Part shown: positions 1-7,667 of the stretch, piece after piece | Position numbering within the stretch: the stretch's first letter is position 1 | Layout: every line of letters starts with the position of its first letter | Source of the DNA: an uncultured Candidatus Saccharibacteria bacterium | Lineage (GTDB): Bacteria > Patescibacteriota > Saccharimonadia > Saccharimonadales > Saccharimonadaceae | Reading direction: 5' to 3' | DNA: 64,000 bases | Assembly (NCBI GenBank): GCA_949101405.1 | Contig: CARYFM010000003.1 | Coordinates: 1 to 64,000 of the forward strand | Translations under genes and position numbers: made by a program | The notes under the pieces: model-generated | Told to the model about the DNA's origin: nothing | Database searches by the model: none | Seen by the model: only the letters and a program-made list of their open reading frames with translations

Positions 1-257
1 ACAACATTATTGATAATATTCTAACCCACTTCGTGCGCAGCGGGTATATTAATCCAGGTGATGGTACTTTCAGGGTCGCTGGCATCGACGGCGACGGTTG
101 GTCGTCGCGCGGGTCTTCTACGCGGTATGATGGCGCGGCTATTCCTAGCGGTTACGTCCTCGGCTTCAATGTCTCCGCAGTGTACCCGTCGGGTGGCCCG
201 CTCGAGCGCTGGCACGGTGCCTCCCTCCGCTGCCTGAGTACTGTATTAGGGATGTGA
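1..257 (+). CDS. FISUMP-type surface protein, C-terminal cassette (copy 1, 5' end not visible)
   Basis: The last 74 residues from GTG 33 carry the pattern of the C-terminal half of a Fibrobacter succinogenes major paralogous (FISUMP) domain: HFVRSGY, then GTFR, GW/YWSS, a Y-x-LGFN strand, VYPSGG and a final LRC followed by LSTVLGM. The frame is open upstream to base 3, so this may be the tail of a longer gene that begins before the window, or a 5'-less cassette like the two copies near 26 kb. It shares its left edge (CCACTTCGTGCGCAGCGG) and its right edge (around the stop codon) at the DNA level with those copies while the middle differs strongly. The FISUMP call is by remembered pattern, not by a search. 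Confidence 0.6.
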   Translation, partial: NIIDNILTHFVRSGYINPGDGTFRVAGIDGDGWSSRGSSTRYDGAAIPSGYVLGFNVSAVYPSGGPLERWHGASLRCLSTVLGM

Positions 258-278
258 GGATGGAGGAGAAAATAAATA

Positions 279-287
279 TGATATAAT
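279..287 (+). promoter_or_regulatory. Extended -10 promoter of the mraY cluster
   Basis: TGATATAAT lies 7 bases before ATG 295. An upstream ATG at 286 is inside this box and cannot be the start of the transcript, so ATG 295 is preferred and the message is probably leaderless. Confidence 0.6.
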
Positions 288-294
288 GGTATAT

Positions 295-1323
295 ATGGCA
301 GATACACTGAACAATGAAGCTTTTTATGGGCTGATTTTGGCTCTGGCGGCTTTCTTTTTGGCGACTTTTTTGACGCCAATTTATACATACTTTGCTTATA
401 AATATAAGTTTTGGAAAAAGCAAAAAAAGACTACGGCGACAGGTGAAGCATTGCCAATCATGACGAAGCTGCATGCTAAGAAAATTGCCCGACATTTTCC
501 AACCATGGCGGGGGTGATTGGTGTGGTGACAGTGGTGGTGGTGACGTGGATTTGCAATCTTAACCGTGAACAAACTTGGTTGCCTTTAGTTGGGTTTGTC
601 GGTGGTAGCGTAGTGGGTTTGATTGATGATTTGATTAATGTTTTCGGCAGTGGTAAGGGTGCCGCAGGATTGCGTGCGCCAGTGAAATTTGCAATGATTA
701 CAGCGATTGGTGCGGCGCTGGGCTGGTGGTTTGCAGTGAAGCTGGACTGGACGAGTATTGAAGTACCTTTCCTTGGGGCTTGGCAGGTGGGGACGGTTGG
801 GATGATGTTGGTTTTTACTTTTGCAGTGGTTGCGACGTCAAACGCGGTGAATATTTCTGATGGGCTTGATGGCCTGGCTGGTGGCTTGGCAATGTTAGCT
901 TATGGAGCGTATGCTGTGATTGCACTGTTTCAGGGTCAATGGATGTTGACAGGGTTTTGTCTAACAGTGGTGGGATGGCTACTCTCGTATATTTGGTTCA
1001 ATGTGCCGCCAGCGAGATTTATGATGGGGGATGTGGGGTCGTTTGCAATTGGTGCAGGTTTGGGTGTGGTAGCGATGATGACAAATGCCTTTTTCCTTCT
1101 GCCAATTATTGGGATTTTGTTTGTAATTGAAGCGGGTTCGAGTCTGATTCAGATTTTTTGGAAAAAAGTGTTTCACAAAAAGTTGCTGATTTCAGCACCA
1201 ATTCATCATCATCTGGAGGCTAAAGGTTGGGGCGAGGCTAAAATTGTAATGCGTTTTTGGGTGATTGCGGGAGTTTTTGCTTTGATTGGTGTATTTTTGG
1301 CGGTGCAAGGGGGAATTATCTAG
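295..1323 (+). CDS. mraY: Phospho-N-acetylmuramoyl-pentapeptide transferase (lipid I synthase)
   Basis: MraY moves phospho-MurNAc-pentapeptide from UDP to undecaprenyl phosphate at the inner face of the membrane, the first membrane step of peptidoglycan synthesis. The 342-residue protein has about ten hydrophobic segments and the family's catalytic landmarks: an Asp-Asp pair near residues 111-112 (GLIDDLINV), NISDGLDGLAGG near 186-197, MMGDVGSFA near 243-251 and the histidine loop PIHHHLEAKGW near 302-312. It opens a run of cell-wall and division genes with ftsW 18 bases downstream. ATG 295 is chosen because the -10 box ends at 287. The identification is secure; the leaderless start is inferred. 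Confidence 0.95.
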   Translation: MADTLNNEAFYGLILALAAFFLATFLTPIYTYFAYKYKFWKKQKKTTATGEALPIMTKLHAKKIARHFPTMAGVIGVVTVVVVTWICNLNREQTWLPLVGFVGGSVVGLIDDLINVFGSGKGAAGLRAPVKFAMITAIGAALGWWFAVKLDWTSIEVPFLGAWQVGTVGMMLVFTFAVVATSNAVNISDGLDGLAGGLAMLAYGAYAVIALFQGQWMLTGFCLTVVGWLLSYIWFNVPPARFMMGDVGSFAIGAGLGVVAMMTNAFFLLPIIGILFVIEAGSSLIQIFWKKVFHKKLLISAPIHHHLEAKGWGEAKIVMRFWVIAGVFALIGVFLAVQGGII

Positions 1324-1341
1324 AAGGATGGTGGGCTAAGG

Positions 1342-2547
1342 ATGCGTAAACATAAAAGTGATCGAATTATCGGAGCGTTAACGCTAGTGTTGTTGGGGGT
1401 AGGGCTGATTATGATTTATGCGATTGGTCCAATGCGGGCGAATGTGGTGAATGCGGCCTATGGTACAGATGTGGGGGAAAATTCATTCTTTATACATCAG
1501 GTAGCTTGTGTGATAGTGGCAATATTAGCGTTGGTTTTAGCTTTCAAGGTGCCATATGGTGTGGTGCGAAAATTTGGTAAAGTGGTTTTGATTTTGGGTT
1601 TGATAATGTGCGGCGCTTTGGCTTTGCTAGCGGTGGCTGGCAGTTCGTTAGCAAAGTGCGAGCTGGGGGCTTGTCGGTGGTTTAACTTGGGTTCATTGCT
1701 CAGTTTCCAGCCAGCAGAAGTGTTGAAGTTGGGATTGATTTTGTACTTGGCAGGTTTGATGGCGGAACGTAAGAAAGAAGGAAAGCTAGAGAGTTGGTCG
1801 GATTTTTGGTTGCCATTTATGATTGTTTGCGGATTATCGTTACTATTTGTGGTGGTAATTCAGCGAGATTTGGGAACCGGCGTGACGCTGATGGCGATTA
1901 TTCTGGGGATGCTGTTTATGAGTGGAGTCAGATTACGGTACTTTATGATGGTTTTAGGAATAATTTTAGTTTGTGGTGTGTTGGCGATTGTGACTTCTCC
2001 GCACCGCGTGGAACGATTGTTGACTTTTAGTAGTGAGGAATCAAGCGACTCGTACCATATTGAGAATGCTATGATTGCGATTGGTAGTGGTGGCTTGATG
2101 GGAGTGGGACCGGGTAATAGCGTGCAAGCCACAGGGTATTTGCCGGAGTCAATTAATGACTCAGTGTTTGCGGTGATTGGTGAGACTTTTGGTTTTGTGG
2201 GGTTATTGGCGATTGTGATATGTTTTACAACTTTGTTGTTGCGCTTGCTTAGGACGGCTAGTTTTTTGCATGATGATGAACAGGAGTTAGTAGTAGTCGG
2301 GATTTTTGCTTGGATTACGGCGCATGTGGTAGTAAACATTGCGGCCATGACAGGTTTGTTGCCGCTCACAGGTATTACTTTACCACTTCTGAGTTATGGT
2401 GGGACAAGCATGTTGTTTACAGCGGTAGCTTTAGGATTAGCATTGCAGCTCTCGTGTTATACTAGTAGGGAACCTAGGGCGGATAAGGCTACTGAGCAGA
2501 GGGGAACAGCTAGTCATAGGCAGAGCTTGAATAGGAGATTAAGTTGA
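1342..2547 (+). CDS. ftsW: FtsW-type SEDS lipid II polymerase / division protein
   Basis: A 401-residue SEDS-family protein with about ten membrane segments. It polymerises lipid II into glycan strands together with a class B penicillin-binding protein. Visible signatures are FQPAEVLKL near residue 121, a modified loop LPESINDSVFAVIGE (usually LPEAHTDFIFAVIGE) near 270, and LLSYGGTSM near 348. It sits between mraY and murG, the usual dcw position, so FtsW is favoured over RodA. Its stop codon overlaps the murG start by one base (TGATG). The C-terminal 30 residues are hydrophilic and Arg-rich. Confidence 0.92.
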   Translation: MRKHKSDRIIGALTLVLLGVGLIMIYAIGPMRANVVNAAYGTDVGENSFFIHQVACVIVAILALVLAFKVPYGVVRKFGKVVLILGLIMCGALALLAVAGSSLAKCELGACRWFNLGSLLSFQPAEVLKLGLILYLAGLMAERKKEGKLESWSDFWLPFMIVCGLSLLFVVVIQRDLGTGVTLMAIILGMLFMSGVRLRYFMMVLGIILVCGVLAIVTSPHRVERLLTFSSEESSDSYHIENAMIAIGSGGLMGVGPGNSVQATGYLPESINDSVFAVIGETFGFVGLLAIVICFTTLLLRLLRTASFLHDDEQELVVVGIFAWITAHVVVNIAAMTGLLPLTGITLPLLSYGGTSMLFTAVALGLALQLSCYTSREPRADKATEQRGTASHRQSLNRRLS

Positions 2548-3833
2548 TGAAAGTTTTGGTAGTGGGTGGTGGCTCTGGGGGGCATATTACCCCGGCGGTG
2601 GCGGTTATTCGCGAAATGTTGGAAATGAAGCCACGAACGCGAGTGGAATTTTGGACAGATCGCAAATATTATAAGAACGTTGTAAAAATTACAACAGAAA
2701 TTGGCGTGAGCTGGGGTTCGCAAGTACAGGAAATTAATCGGCGCCAGCCATATATTCGAGTACGAAGGATTTGGGCGGGGAAGTTCCATCGCTATGCGGG
2801 CTGGACGTGGAAAGATTATTTTATTAACTTTGGAACTACTCTGAAAGATCTGGTGTGGGGAAATATTACTGGTTTAGTGGGCTTTACGGTAGGAATTTTG
2901 CAGAGTTTTTGGCGGCTGGTTTTGCCAGGAAAGCGCCCAGATGTGATTTTTTTGAAGGGTGGTTTTGTAGGGTTGCCAGTGGGATTAGTGGCAAGATTGT
3001 TTAGGATCCCATATGTTGTGCATGAGTCAGATGCGGTGCCTGGATTGGCGAATCGCTTGCTGATGAAGCATGCAGCTGTGGTCGCGACTGGGTGGGATGA
3101 GTTGAAAGGGGTAGCGGATTATGTGGCGGTGGGTATACCGGTGGCAGCCGAATTTAAAGTAGTAAGTACGAATCAGCAAAAGAATCTTAAGAAGATGTTT
3201 GGTTTTGATCCGGAGCGGTCTTTGGTAGTGGTGACTGGCGGGAGTCAAGGGTCTTTGAACATTGATAATGCGGTGAAAGAAATCTTGCCAGAAATGTTGA
3301 AATTTACAAGTGTGGGTCTAGTAGCAGGGCGTAAACACTATGAAGATATGGTTGAGCTGAAAAAATACGAAGAATGGGATAAGGCAAAATTGCAATCGAA
3401 TTTCCGAATGTGGGAGTTTAATTCAGCAATGCACGAGTTAATGGGCGCAGCTGATGTAGTAGTGAGCCGAGCGGGAGCAACCACGATTGCTGAGCTGGCG
3501 GCTTTGGGCAAGGCAGTTGTTTTAGTACCATTTGAACGATTGCCAGGCGGTCATCAAACCAAAAATGCGGAAAGATTATATGAAAAAGGTGCAGTAGCGA
3601 TGGTGACGGATGAGAGAATGCAACAGCAACCGGGAATTTTATTGGAAAAGGTGCGTCATTTAGTGCGAGCCCCGAAAGAGCGGTCAGCTTTGGCGGAGAA
3701 ATTACATGCCGAAGCCAAACCTGATGCCGCAAAGAGTCTAGCAGAGATAGTACTACGAGTAGGAGAGCAAAAGCCGGATAAGAATAAGTCGATTAAACGA
3801 GAAGAGGTGGGTCAGGGTGCGCAACAAAAGTAA
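2547..3833 (+). CDS. murG: UDP-GlcNAc:lipid I N-acetylglucosaminyltransferase
   Basis: MurG adds GlcNAc to lipid I to form lipid II. The nucleotide-binding loop GGGSGGHITPA is at residues 7-17, the second glycine loop GGSQGSLNID near 235, and the donor-site segment SRAGATTIAELAALGK near 310 with GGHQTKNA after it. At 428 residues it is longer than the usual 350-370. The extra length is an N-domain insertion near residues 45-110 rich in Trp, Tyr and Lys, and a charged tail after residue 405. ATG 2547 is preferred over TTG 2544; AGGAGA lies 8 bases upstream. A 17-base palindrome in its coding sequence recurs in prmC. Confidence 0.93.
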   Translation: MKVLVVGGGSGGHITPAVAVIREMLEMKPRTRVEFWTDRKYYKNVVKITTEIGVSWGSQVQEINRRQPYIRVRRIWAGKFHRYAGWTWKDYFINFGTTLKDLVWGNITGLVGFTVGILQSFWRLVLPGKRPDVIFLKGGFVGLPVGLVARLFRIPYVVHESDAVPGLANRLLMKHAAVVATGWDELKGVADYVAVGIPVAAEFKVVSTNQQKNLKKMFGFDPERSLVVVTGGSQGSLNIDNAVKEILPEMLKFTSVGLVAGRKHYEDMVELKKYEEWDKAKLQSNFRMWEFNSAMHELMGAADVVVSRAGATTIAELAALGKAVVLVPFERLPGGHQTKNAERLYEKGAVAMVTDERMQQQPGILLEKVRHLVRAPKERSALAEKLHAEAKPDAAKSLAEIVLRVGEQKPDKNKSIKREEVGQGAQQK

Positions 3834-4371
3834 GATGAAAAAAATGCGCTTGGGTCAGACGATTGTGGCTGAGCGCGAGCAGGCTGAATCAGAATCATCG
3901 CGAATGTTGGCGCGTAAGAAGGCGCATCGACGCCAAACAACTTTGATTTTGATTGTAGCTTTGATGTTGATTATACTGGGGTTAGCGTTTTATTTAGGGA
4001 TGAAAGAGTTGGCGATTGCGCCTACGGTTGGTGGGGATACGGTTGTGGACAATTATCAGGTTAAGGCGGAAATTGTGGATGAGGATCGACAAGATAAAAT
4101 TTCGGGGCGGGTGCGCACATATGTCGCTGATTTAGAGAGAGATTTGCAAGGATTGGGTTTAAAATTGATAAAAGTTACTTTACCAAGTGGCATGAGTCGG
4201 GCCTTATACATTGACATTGATGGACGACAAGAATTCTACAAGGTTGATATAGATCGTAATGCGGCGGTGACGGCGGAAGATATTTGGCGAATGACGCGCT
4301 ATCTGGAAGAGAAAGATTTGCACCCGAGCTATGTGGATGTACGTGTAGAAGGGAAAGCATATTACAAATAG
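3817..4371 (+). CDS. Bitopic membrane protein in the FtsQ position (FtsQ/DivIB-like, short)
   Basis: A 184-residue protein with a basic N-terminus, one membrane segment near residues 42-62 and an extracytoplasmic domain ending in YVDVRVEGKAYYK, which resembles the last strand of FtsQ/DivIB beta domains. Its place directly after murG is where ftsQ stands in many dcw clusters, so a role as division scaffold is a reasonable inference. No clear POTRA domain can be named and the protein is shorter than typical FtsQ. GTG 3817 overlaps the murG end and is chosen because AGGTGG lies just upstream; ATG 3835 has no visible ribosome site but is possible. Confidence 0.55.
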   Translation: MRNKSKMKKMRLGQTIVAEREQAESESSRMLARKKAHRRQTTLILIVALMLIILGLAFYLGMKELAIAPTVGGDTVVDNYQVKAEIVDEDRQDKISGRVRTYVADLERDLQGLGLKLIKVTLPSGMSRALYIDIDGRQEFYKVDIDRNAAVTAEDIWRMTRYLEEKDLHPSYVDVRVEGKAYYK

Positions 4372-4380
4372 CCTATAATA

Positions 4381-4409
4381 TTGACTTTTTGAGTGATGTG
4401 TGCTATAAT
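4381..4409 (+). promoter_or_regulatory. Strong sigma-70 promoter for the lipoprotein gene
   Basis: TTGACT at 4381-4386, 17-base spacer, extended TGCTATAAT ending at 4409. The leader of about 80 bases contains a CCCTA/TAGGG hairpin (4433-4454) and ends with AAGGAGGG before ATG 4497. Confidence 0.75.
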
Positions 4410-4496
4410 GGTGTTGAGGGATGGATTTTGATGCCCTAGTATTAATTTAATAGGGAACTAAAATACCGATTCAAAGATAATAAGGAGGGAATTAGA

Positions 4497-5804
4497 ATGA
4501 AAAAACGGTATTTTGCAATAGCAGTATTTCTATTGTCGGCTTTACTCAGCGGGTGTGGTGATATGTCTAAACCGCTGGAATTTTATGTAAAGGGTGACTC
4601 TGGAGTGGCAGTTTGGGGTGTTGAGAATGACCAACTTGGGAGTGATGAGTTGATGTTGGAGGAGACGCCTCAATTGGAGCCGGAATTGCCTGACGTGGAA
4701 TTGGAGGCCGACATTGTGGGCCTGTATGAAGTTTTACAGTCAGGGCAATTGTCAGGCAATGTGTCGTCAGTTTTGTCTGTAGATAAGGAGTATGAAGTAT
4801 GGGCGCGAGTAGTGCTAACTTCGTCTGCAGATGAAATTTTGGGGCAGGAACTGGATTTTTTGTTGCGTTGTCCGACGGTGGTAAAAGCAGATAAAAAATC
4901 TAACTTTGCCGTGCAGCTTTTGACAAATGGAAGCGTATTGGATGGTAGGGAATTTGCCGTAACTTCTACAGCGTACGATTTACGATTGGACTATATACCG
5001 GAGACGTATTCTATTTGCCAGGGAAACATTGATTTGGCAGTGCAGGATGTCATTTGGTATGAAAATCCAAAGCTACAGGAACAAACTCTGGACTATTTTA
5101 TTAAAGTGGACCAGAGTTTCAAAGTGTACGAGTACACTTTGAAGTATCGAGTTAAAACGTCGATGCTTGACGGACAACAGGAAACGGCAAATGAGCAGGC
5201 GCAGAATCCGATTAGCATGGAGCTTAAGGGCATATCTCACATACTATCCTCCGATGAGGGAGAACAGAATGACATTATTGCGCAATATGTGCTGTTGGAC
5301 TGTTTTCGGGATAACTATATGTTTCCCGAATCAATTGGTTGTGCCGGCTCAATTTATCTGGTGTCAGAGGTGACTTTGCCAGATTGGGCAAGAGACTACG
5401 CTATCGAGAATGGTTTAATTGTGACTTGGTATCATTATAAGAATGATGTAGGTTGTGGCGTGGGCTTAAGTTTACCGAATTTTCCAGAAAATCTGGGTCA
5501 TCATGAGGTGAATTTGCATAATTTGGTGTTAAACACACTAGTGTATGTGGATGAACCCAATGCAATAGGGATTCTGGTAGATTATCCGGTGTCTCCGTTA
5601 TCAATTTGGAGGCAGCGTGATGACGGTGGCTTTGAGTTGATTAATTTAGCGCAAATGCCGACAGAAAGCACTGAGGTAAATTCTGAGCGTAAGTCCTATA
5701 GCTATTTGCTGGATGGGGAAGTTTGCGCTAGTTTGCCGAGAGGGGAGAAGTTCTATCTGGTGCTTGGTACAGAGATGACTTATTATACTGACCCTATTGA
5801 ATGA
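4497..5804 (+). CDS. Secreted lipoprotein of unknown function
   Basis: A 435-residue protein with a lipoprotein signal: KKR, a hydrophobic stretch and the lipobox LLSGC with Cys at about residue 20, so it is probably lipid-anchored on the outer side of the membrane. The mature part is acidic, with no membrane segment and no domain I recognise; several short beta-rich stretches suggest an all-beta fold. It has its own strong promoter, an 80-base leader and a terminator immediately after it, so it is a single-gene unit outside the dcw operon. A host-contact or substrate-binding role is only speculation. Confidence 0.8.
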   Translation: MKKRYFAIAVFLLSALLSGCGDMSKPLEFYVKGDSGVAVWGVENDQLGSDELMLEETPQLEPELPDVELEADIVGLYEVLQSGQLSGNVSSVLSVDKEYEVWARVVLTSSADEILGQELDFLLRCPTVVKADKKSNFAVQLLTNGSVLDGREFAVTSTAYDLRLDYIPETYSICQGNIDLAVQDVIWYENPKLQEQTLDYFIKVDQSFKVYEYTLKYRVKTSMLDGQQETANEQAQNPISMELKGISHILSSDEGEQNDIIAQYVLLDCFRDNYMFPESIGCAGSIYLVSEVTLPDWARDYAIENGLIVTWYHYKNDVGCGVGLSLPNFPENLGHHEVNLHNLVLNTLVYVDEPNAIGILVDYPVSPLSIWRQRDDGGFELINLAQMPTESTEVNSERKSYSYLLDGEVCASLPRGEKFYLVLGTEMTYYTDPIE

Positions 5805-5818
5805 AGTTTTGAAAAATG

Positions 5819-5848
5819 CTCCGCTAGAGTTGCTGGCGGGGTATTTTT
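5819..5848 (+). terminator. Intrinsic terminator after the lipoprotein gene
   Basis: CCGCTAG pairs with CTGGCGG (7 bp, with two more wobble pairs at the base) over a 5-base loop, followed by TATTTTT. Confidence 0.65.
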
Positions 5849-6109
5849 ATGGCTATAGTTCTCTGCTTTTTGTTCGGGTTTTGTTCTGGTTTTTGAAATG
5901 AGTAAAAGTTTGATAATTATAAATTGATTTGGAGAGCTTAAGTGGATCTGTTTATTGTAAATTTTTAGAAAAATAGTAAGGGAATCATAAAAAATGGGTA
6001 CGGCGGCGGTCTAGGCGGGCGCTGGTGAAGGCAGCTATAAATAAGGTTTTTTATGAGGTATTCCGTTTATGGTTGTCGTAAAAGATATATTGTGCGACAT
6101 TAAGTTTAT
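5849..6109. other. Intergenic stretch without a visible gene
   Basis: Between two converging transcription units. No open frame with a start signal, no tRNA and no repeat was seen. A short GC-rich patch (near 6000-6035) stands out from the AT-rich surroundings, but nothing in it is recognisable. Confidence 0.5.
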
Positions 6110-6138
6110 GCTAAAAAGATGGGTGTTTACCCATCTTT
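6110..6138 (-). terminator. Intrinsic terminator of the Fic operon
   Basis: Perfect 10-bp hairpin AAAGATGGGT / ACCCATCTTT (6115-6138) with a 4-base loop, followed on the minus strand by TT and an A-rich stretch giving CTTTTTAG. It stands 23 bases after the fic stop codon. Confidence 0.75.
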
Positions 6139-6160
6139 CCTGTCGATAAATAGTCTGGTT

Positions 6161-6892
6161 CTAGGCTATTTCTGCGAGTTTTTCTGTGAGCTGGGTTTTA
6201 ATCCAGGCTGTTAGTTCCTTGCAGGAGCTATCGTTAGCACTGGCGCGGATTGCTGCATGGTAGATACGTTTTTTATCGGTGTTGTTGCGTGGAAATCCGG
6301 CAATGATTGGTATGAAACCAAGGGCGACTGCTAGCTGGTCGGTTACGACGCGGGCGATTCGGCCGTTACCATCAAAGAAAGGATGAATACGGATAAAACT
6401 ATAATGAAAACTAGCCAGGAAACGACAAACTTCGTCGATATTAATGACTTCGATATATTCTAAGCGGTCACAAAGATTACGGGCTAATCCAAAGAGCTCA
6501 TTGTAAGTTTCGGCGCCACCATGGGGAATGTGATGAAGTTCTTCATCCCCCGGTGCGCCAAAGCGCACGTCGTAGCCACGAGGACGGATTTGCCCACATT
6601 TACGGTAGATGGCGCCAAAAAGAGTCCGGTGCATTGACTGCCAGTCATTGAGCCAGTCAGTTTCACGGCGATGAGAGAGGTCGCTACGAATGTCGACTGA
6701 AGTTTCCAATTGGCGTGCAAATTTAAGAATGACATTATTGAGTCCTTGCTCTTCGCCAGCTCGTATTAGAGGATGAACCGAACTAATAGAATATCGTCGT
6801 CCACTACGGTATTCTGGGGTACGACGATATTTGCGCCAAAGCGTTTTAGTTACGTCGGACTCAGGAATTTCATAGCGTTCGGGCTGATTCAT
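6161..6892 (-). CDS. Fic-domain AMP-transferase (probable toxin or effector)
   Basis: The 243-residue protein has a complete Fic core: HPFFDGNGR at residues 170-178, in which His170 is the catalytic base of AMP (or other nucleotide-phosphate) transfer and the Asn/Gly/Arg loop binds the nucleotide phosphates. The upstream flap region is also present. No classical inhibitory helix motif ([S/T]xxxE[G/N]) is evident at either end, so control is expected from another protein. The start codon overlaps the stop of the Panacea-domain gene (ATGA), which makes a translationally coupled antitoxin-toxin pair likely. A secreted effector is an alternative because the operon starts with a VirD4-like ATPase. 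Confidence 0.88.
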   Translation of the reverse strand: MNQPERYEIPESDVTKTLWRKYRRTPEYRSGRRYSISSVHPLIRAGEEQGLNNVILKFARQLETSVDIRSDLSHRRETDWLNDWQSMHRTLFGAIYRKCGQIRPRGYDVRFGAPGDEELHHIPHGGAETYNELFGLARNLCDRLEYIEVINIDEVCRFLASFHYSFIRIHPFFDGNGRIARVVTDQLAVALGFIPIIAGFPRNNTDKKRIYHAAIRASANDSSCKELTAWIKTQLTEKLAEIA

Positions 6893-7656
6893 GCGCTTTT
6901 CCCTGTTTTGCTTGGATTTTTCGGGTTATCCTGTTGCGGATTTTGCGGGGAATCTTGATTCCCCGGTGAGGTTTTTGCAAGCAGTTTTTTGAGGAAATTT
7001 AAGTAGGATTTGAGGGTTTTAGAAGAATTTTCGGTATAGATTTGGGAAGGCATCATATCTGGGTATTCGAGGTCGGTACTTTCTCTTACGATATCATTTA
7101 ACATGCCTTTGAGAAGATTAGCTTGAATTTGTCCAATTTCGTTGGGATTAATTTTGGTATGAAAACGGATTTTAAGAGTTTTAGCAAAAGGAAAGGTGTT
7201 TTTGAGATCAGTTTTTGTGATTGTATAGACAGAGCCATTACGGTTTGCTTGCCAACTAGGGTCATGGCTAGCCTCAATGAGCTCCGGAGTGCGGCGCAGC
7301 GCCAGAGCGCGCAAAGTTTGGTCGACAACTTTGAGAACGTCGCGATATTGCTCAAGAAAGGCAGTTTCGTCTTCACTAGAATCGTTAGGCTGCAAAAAGA
7401 ATTCTTCATCTGCATATGATAGTTGCTCGGTAGATGATTTTTGTAGTATGATTTCTGCGTAATTGTGAGCTAATTGTGGTAGGCCGTCTGGAACTGGTCC
7501 TAGGGGTGAGCGCAGGTAAGAAATATCGTCGAGTTGCATGAAGCCTTTGCGGACTAGTTCTTTATGAACAAAATAAACTACCCTGGTAAAACGGATTTTA
7601 CTGATGGGGGTAGGACTGAGTGAGAGGATGGCGCGGGAGATTTGGTATAAGTTCAT
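6889..7656 (-). CDS. Panacea (SocA-like, DUF4065-type) domain protein, probable antitoxin of Fic
   Basis: A 255-residue protein whose first about 180 residues fit the Panacea/SocA pattern: an N-terminal helix pair with KIRFTRVVYFVHKEL, then a SPLGPVPDGL turn (the family's YGPV-like site) near residues 50-60, a long helical middle, and the ASHDPSW signature near residue 130. The rest is a Ser/Pro/Asn/Gln-rich disordered tail. Panacea domains are known as broadly used antitoxin modules paired with unrelated toxins. Here it directly precedes fic with a 4-base overlap, the usual antitoxin-first order. Its assignment is by pattern and context only. Confidence 0.6.
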   Translation of the reverse strand: MNLYQISRAILSLSPTPISKIRFTRVVYFVHKELVRKGFMQLDDISYLRSPLGPVPDGLPQLAHNYAEIILQKSSTEQLSYADEEFFLQPNDSSEDETAFLEQYRDVLKVVDQTLRALALRRTPELIEASHDPSWQANRNGSVYTITKTDLKNTFPFAKTLKIRFHTKINPNEIGQIQANLLKGMLNDIVRESTDLEYPDMMPSQIYTENSSKTLKSYLNFLKKLLAKTSPGNQDSPQNPQQDNPKNPSKTGKSA

Positions 7657-7667
7657 GTAATTCCCTA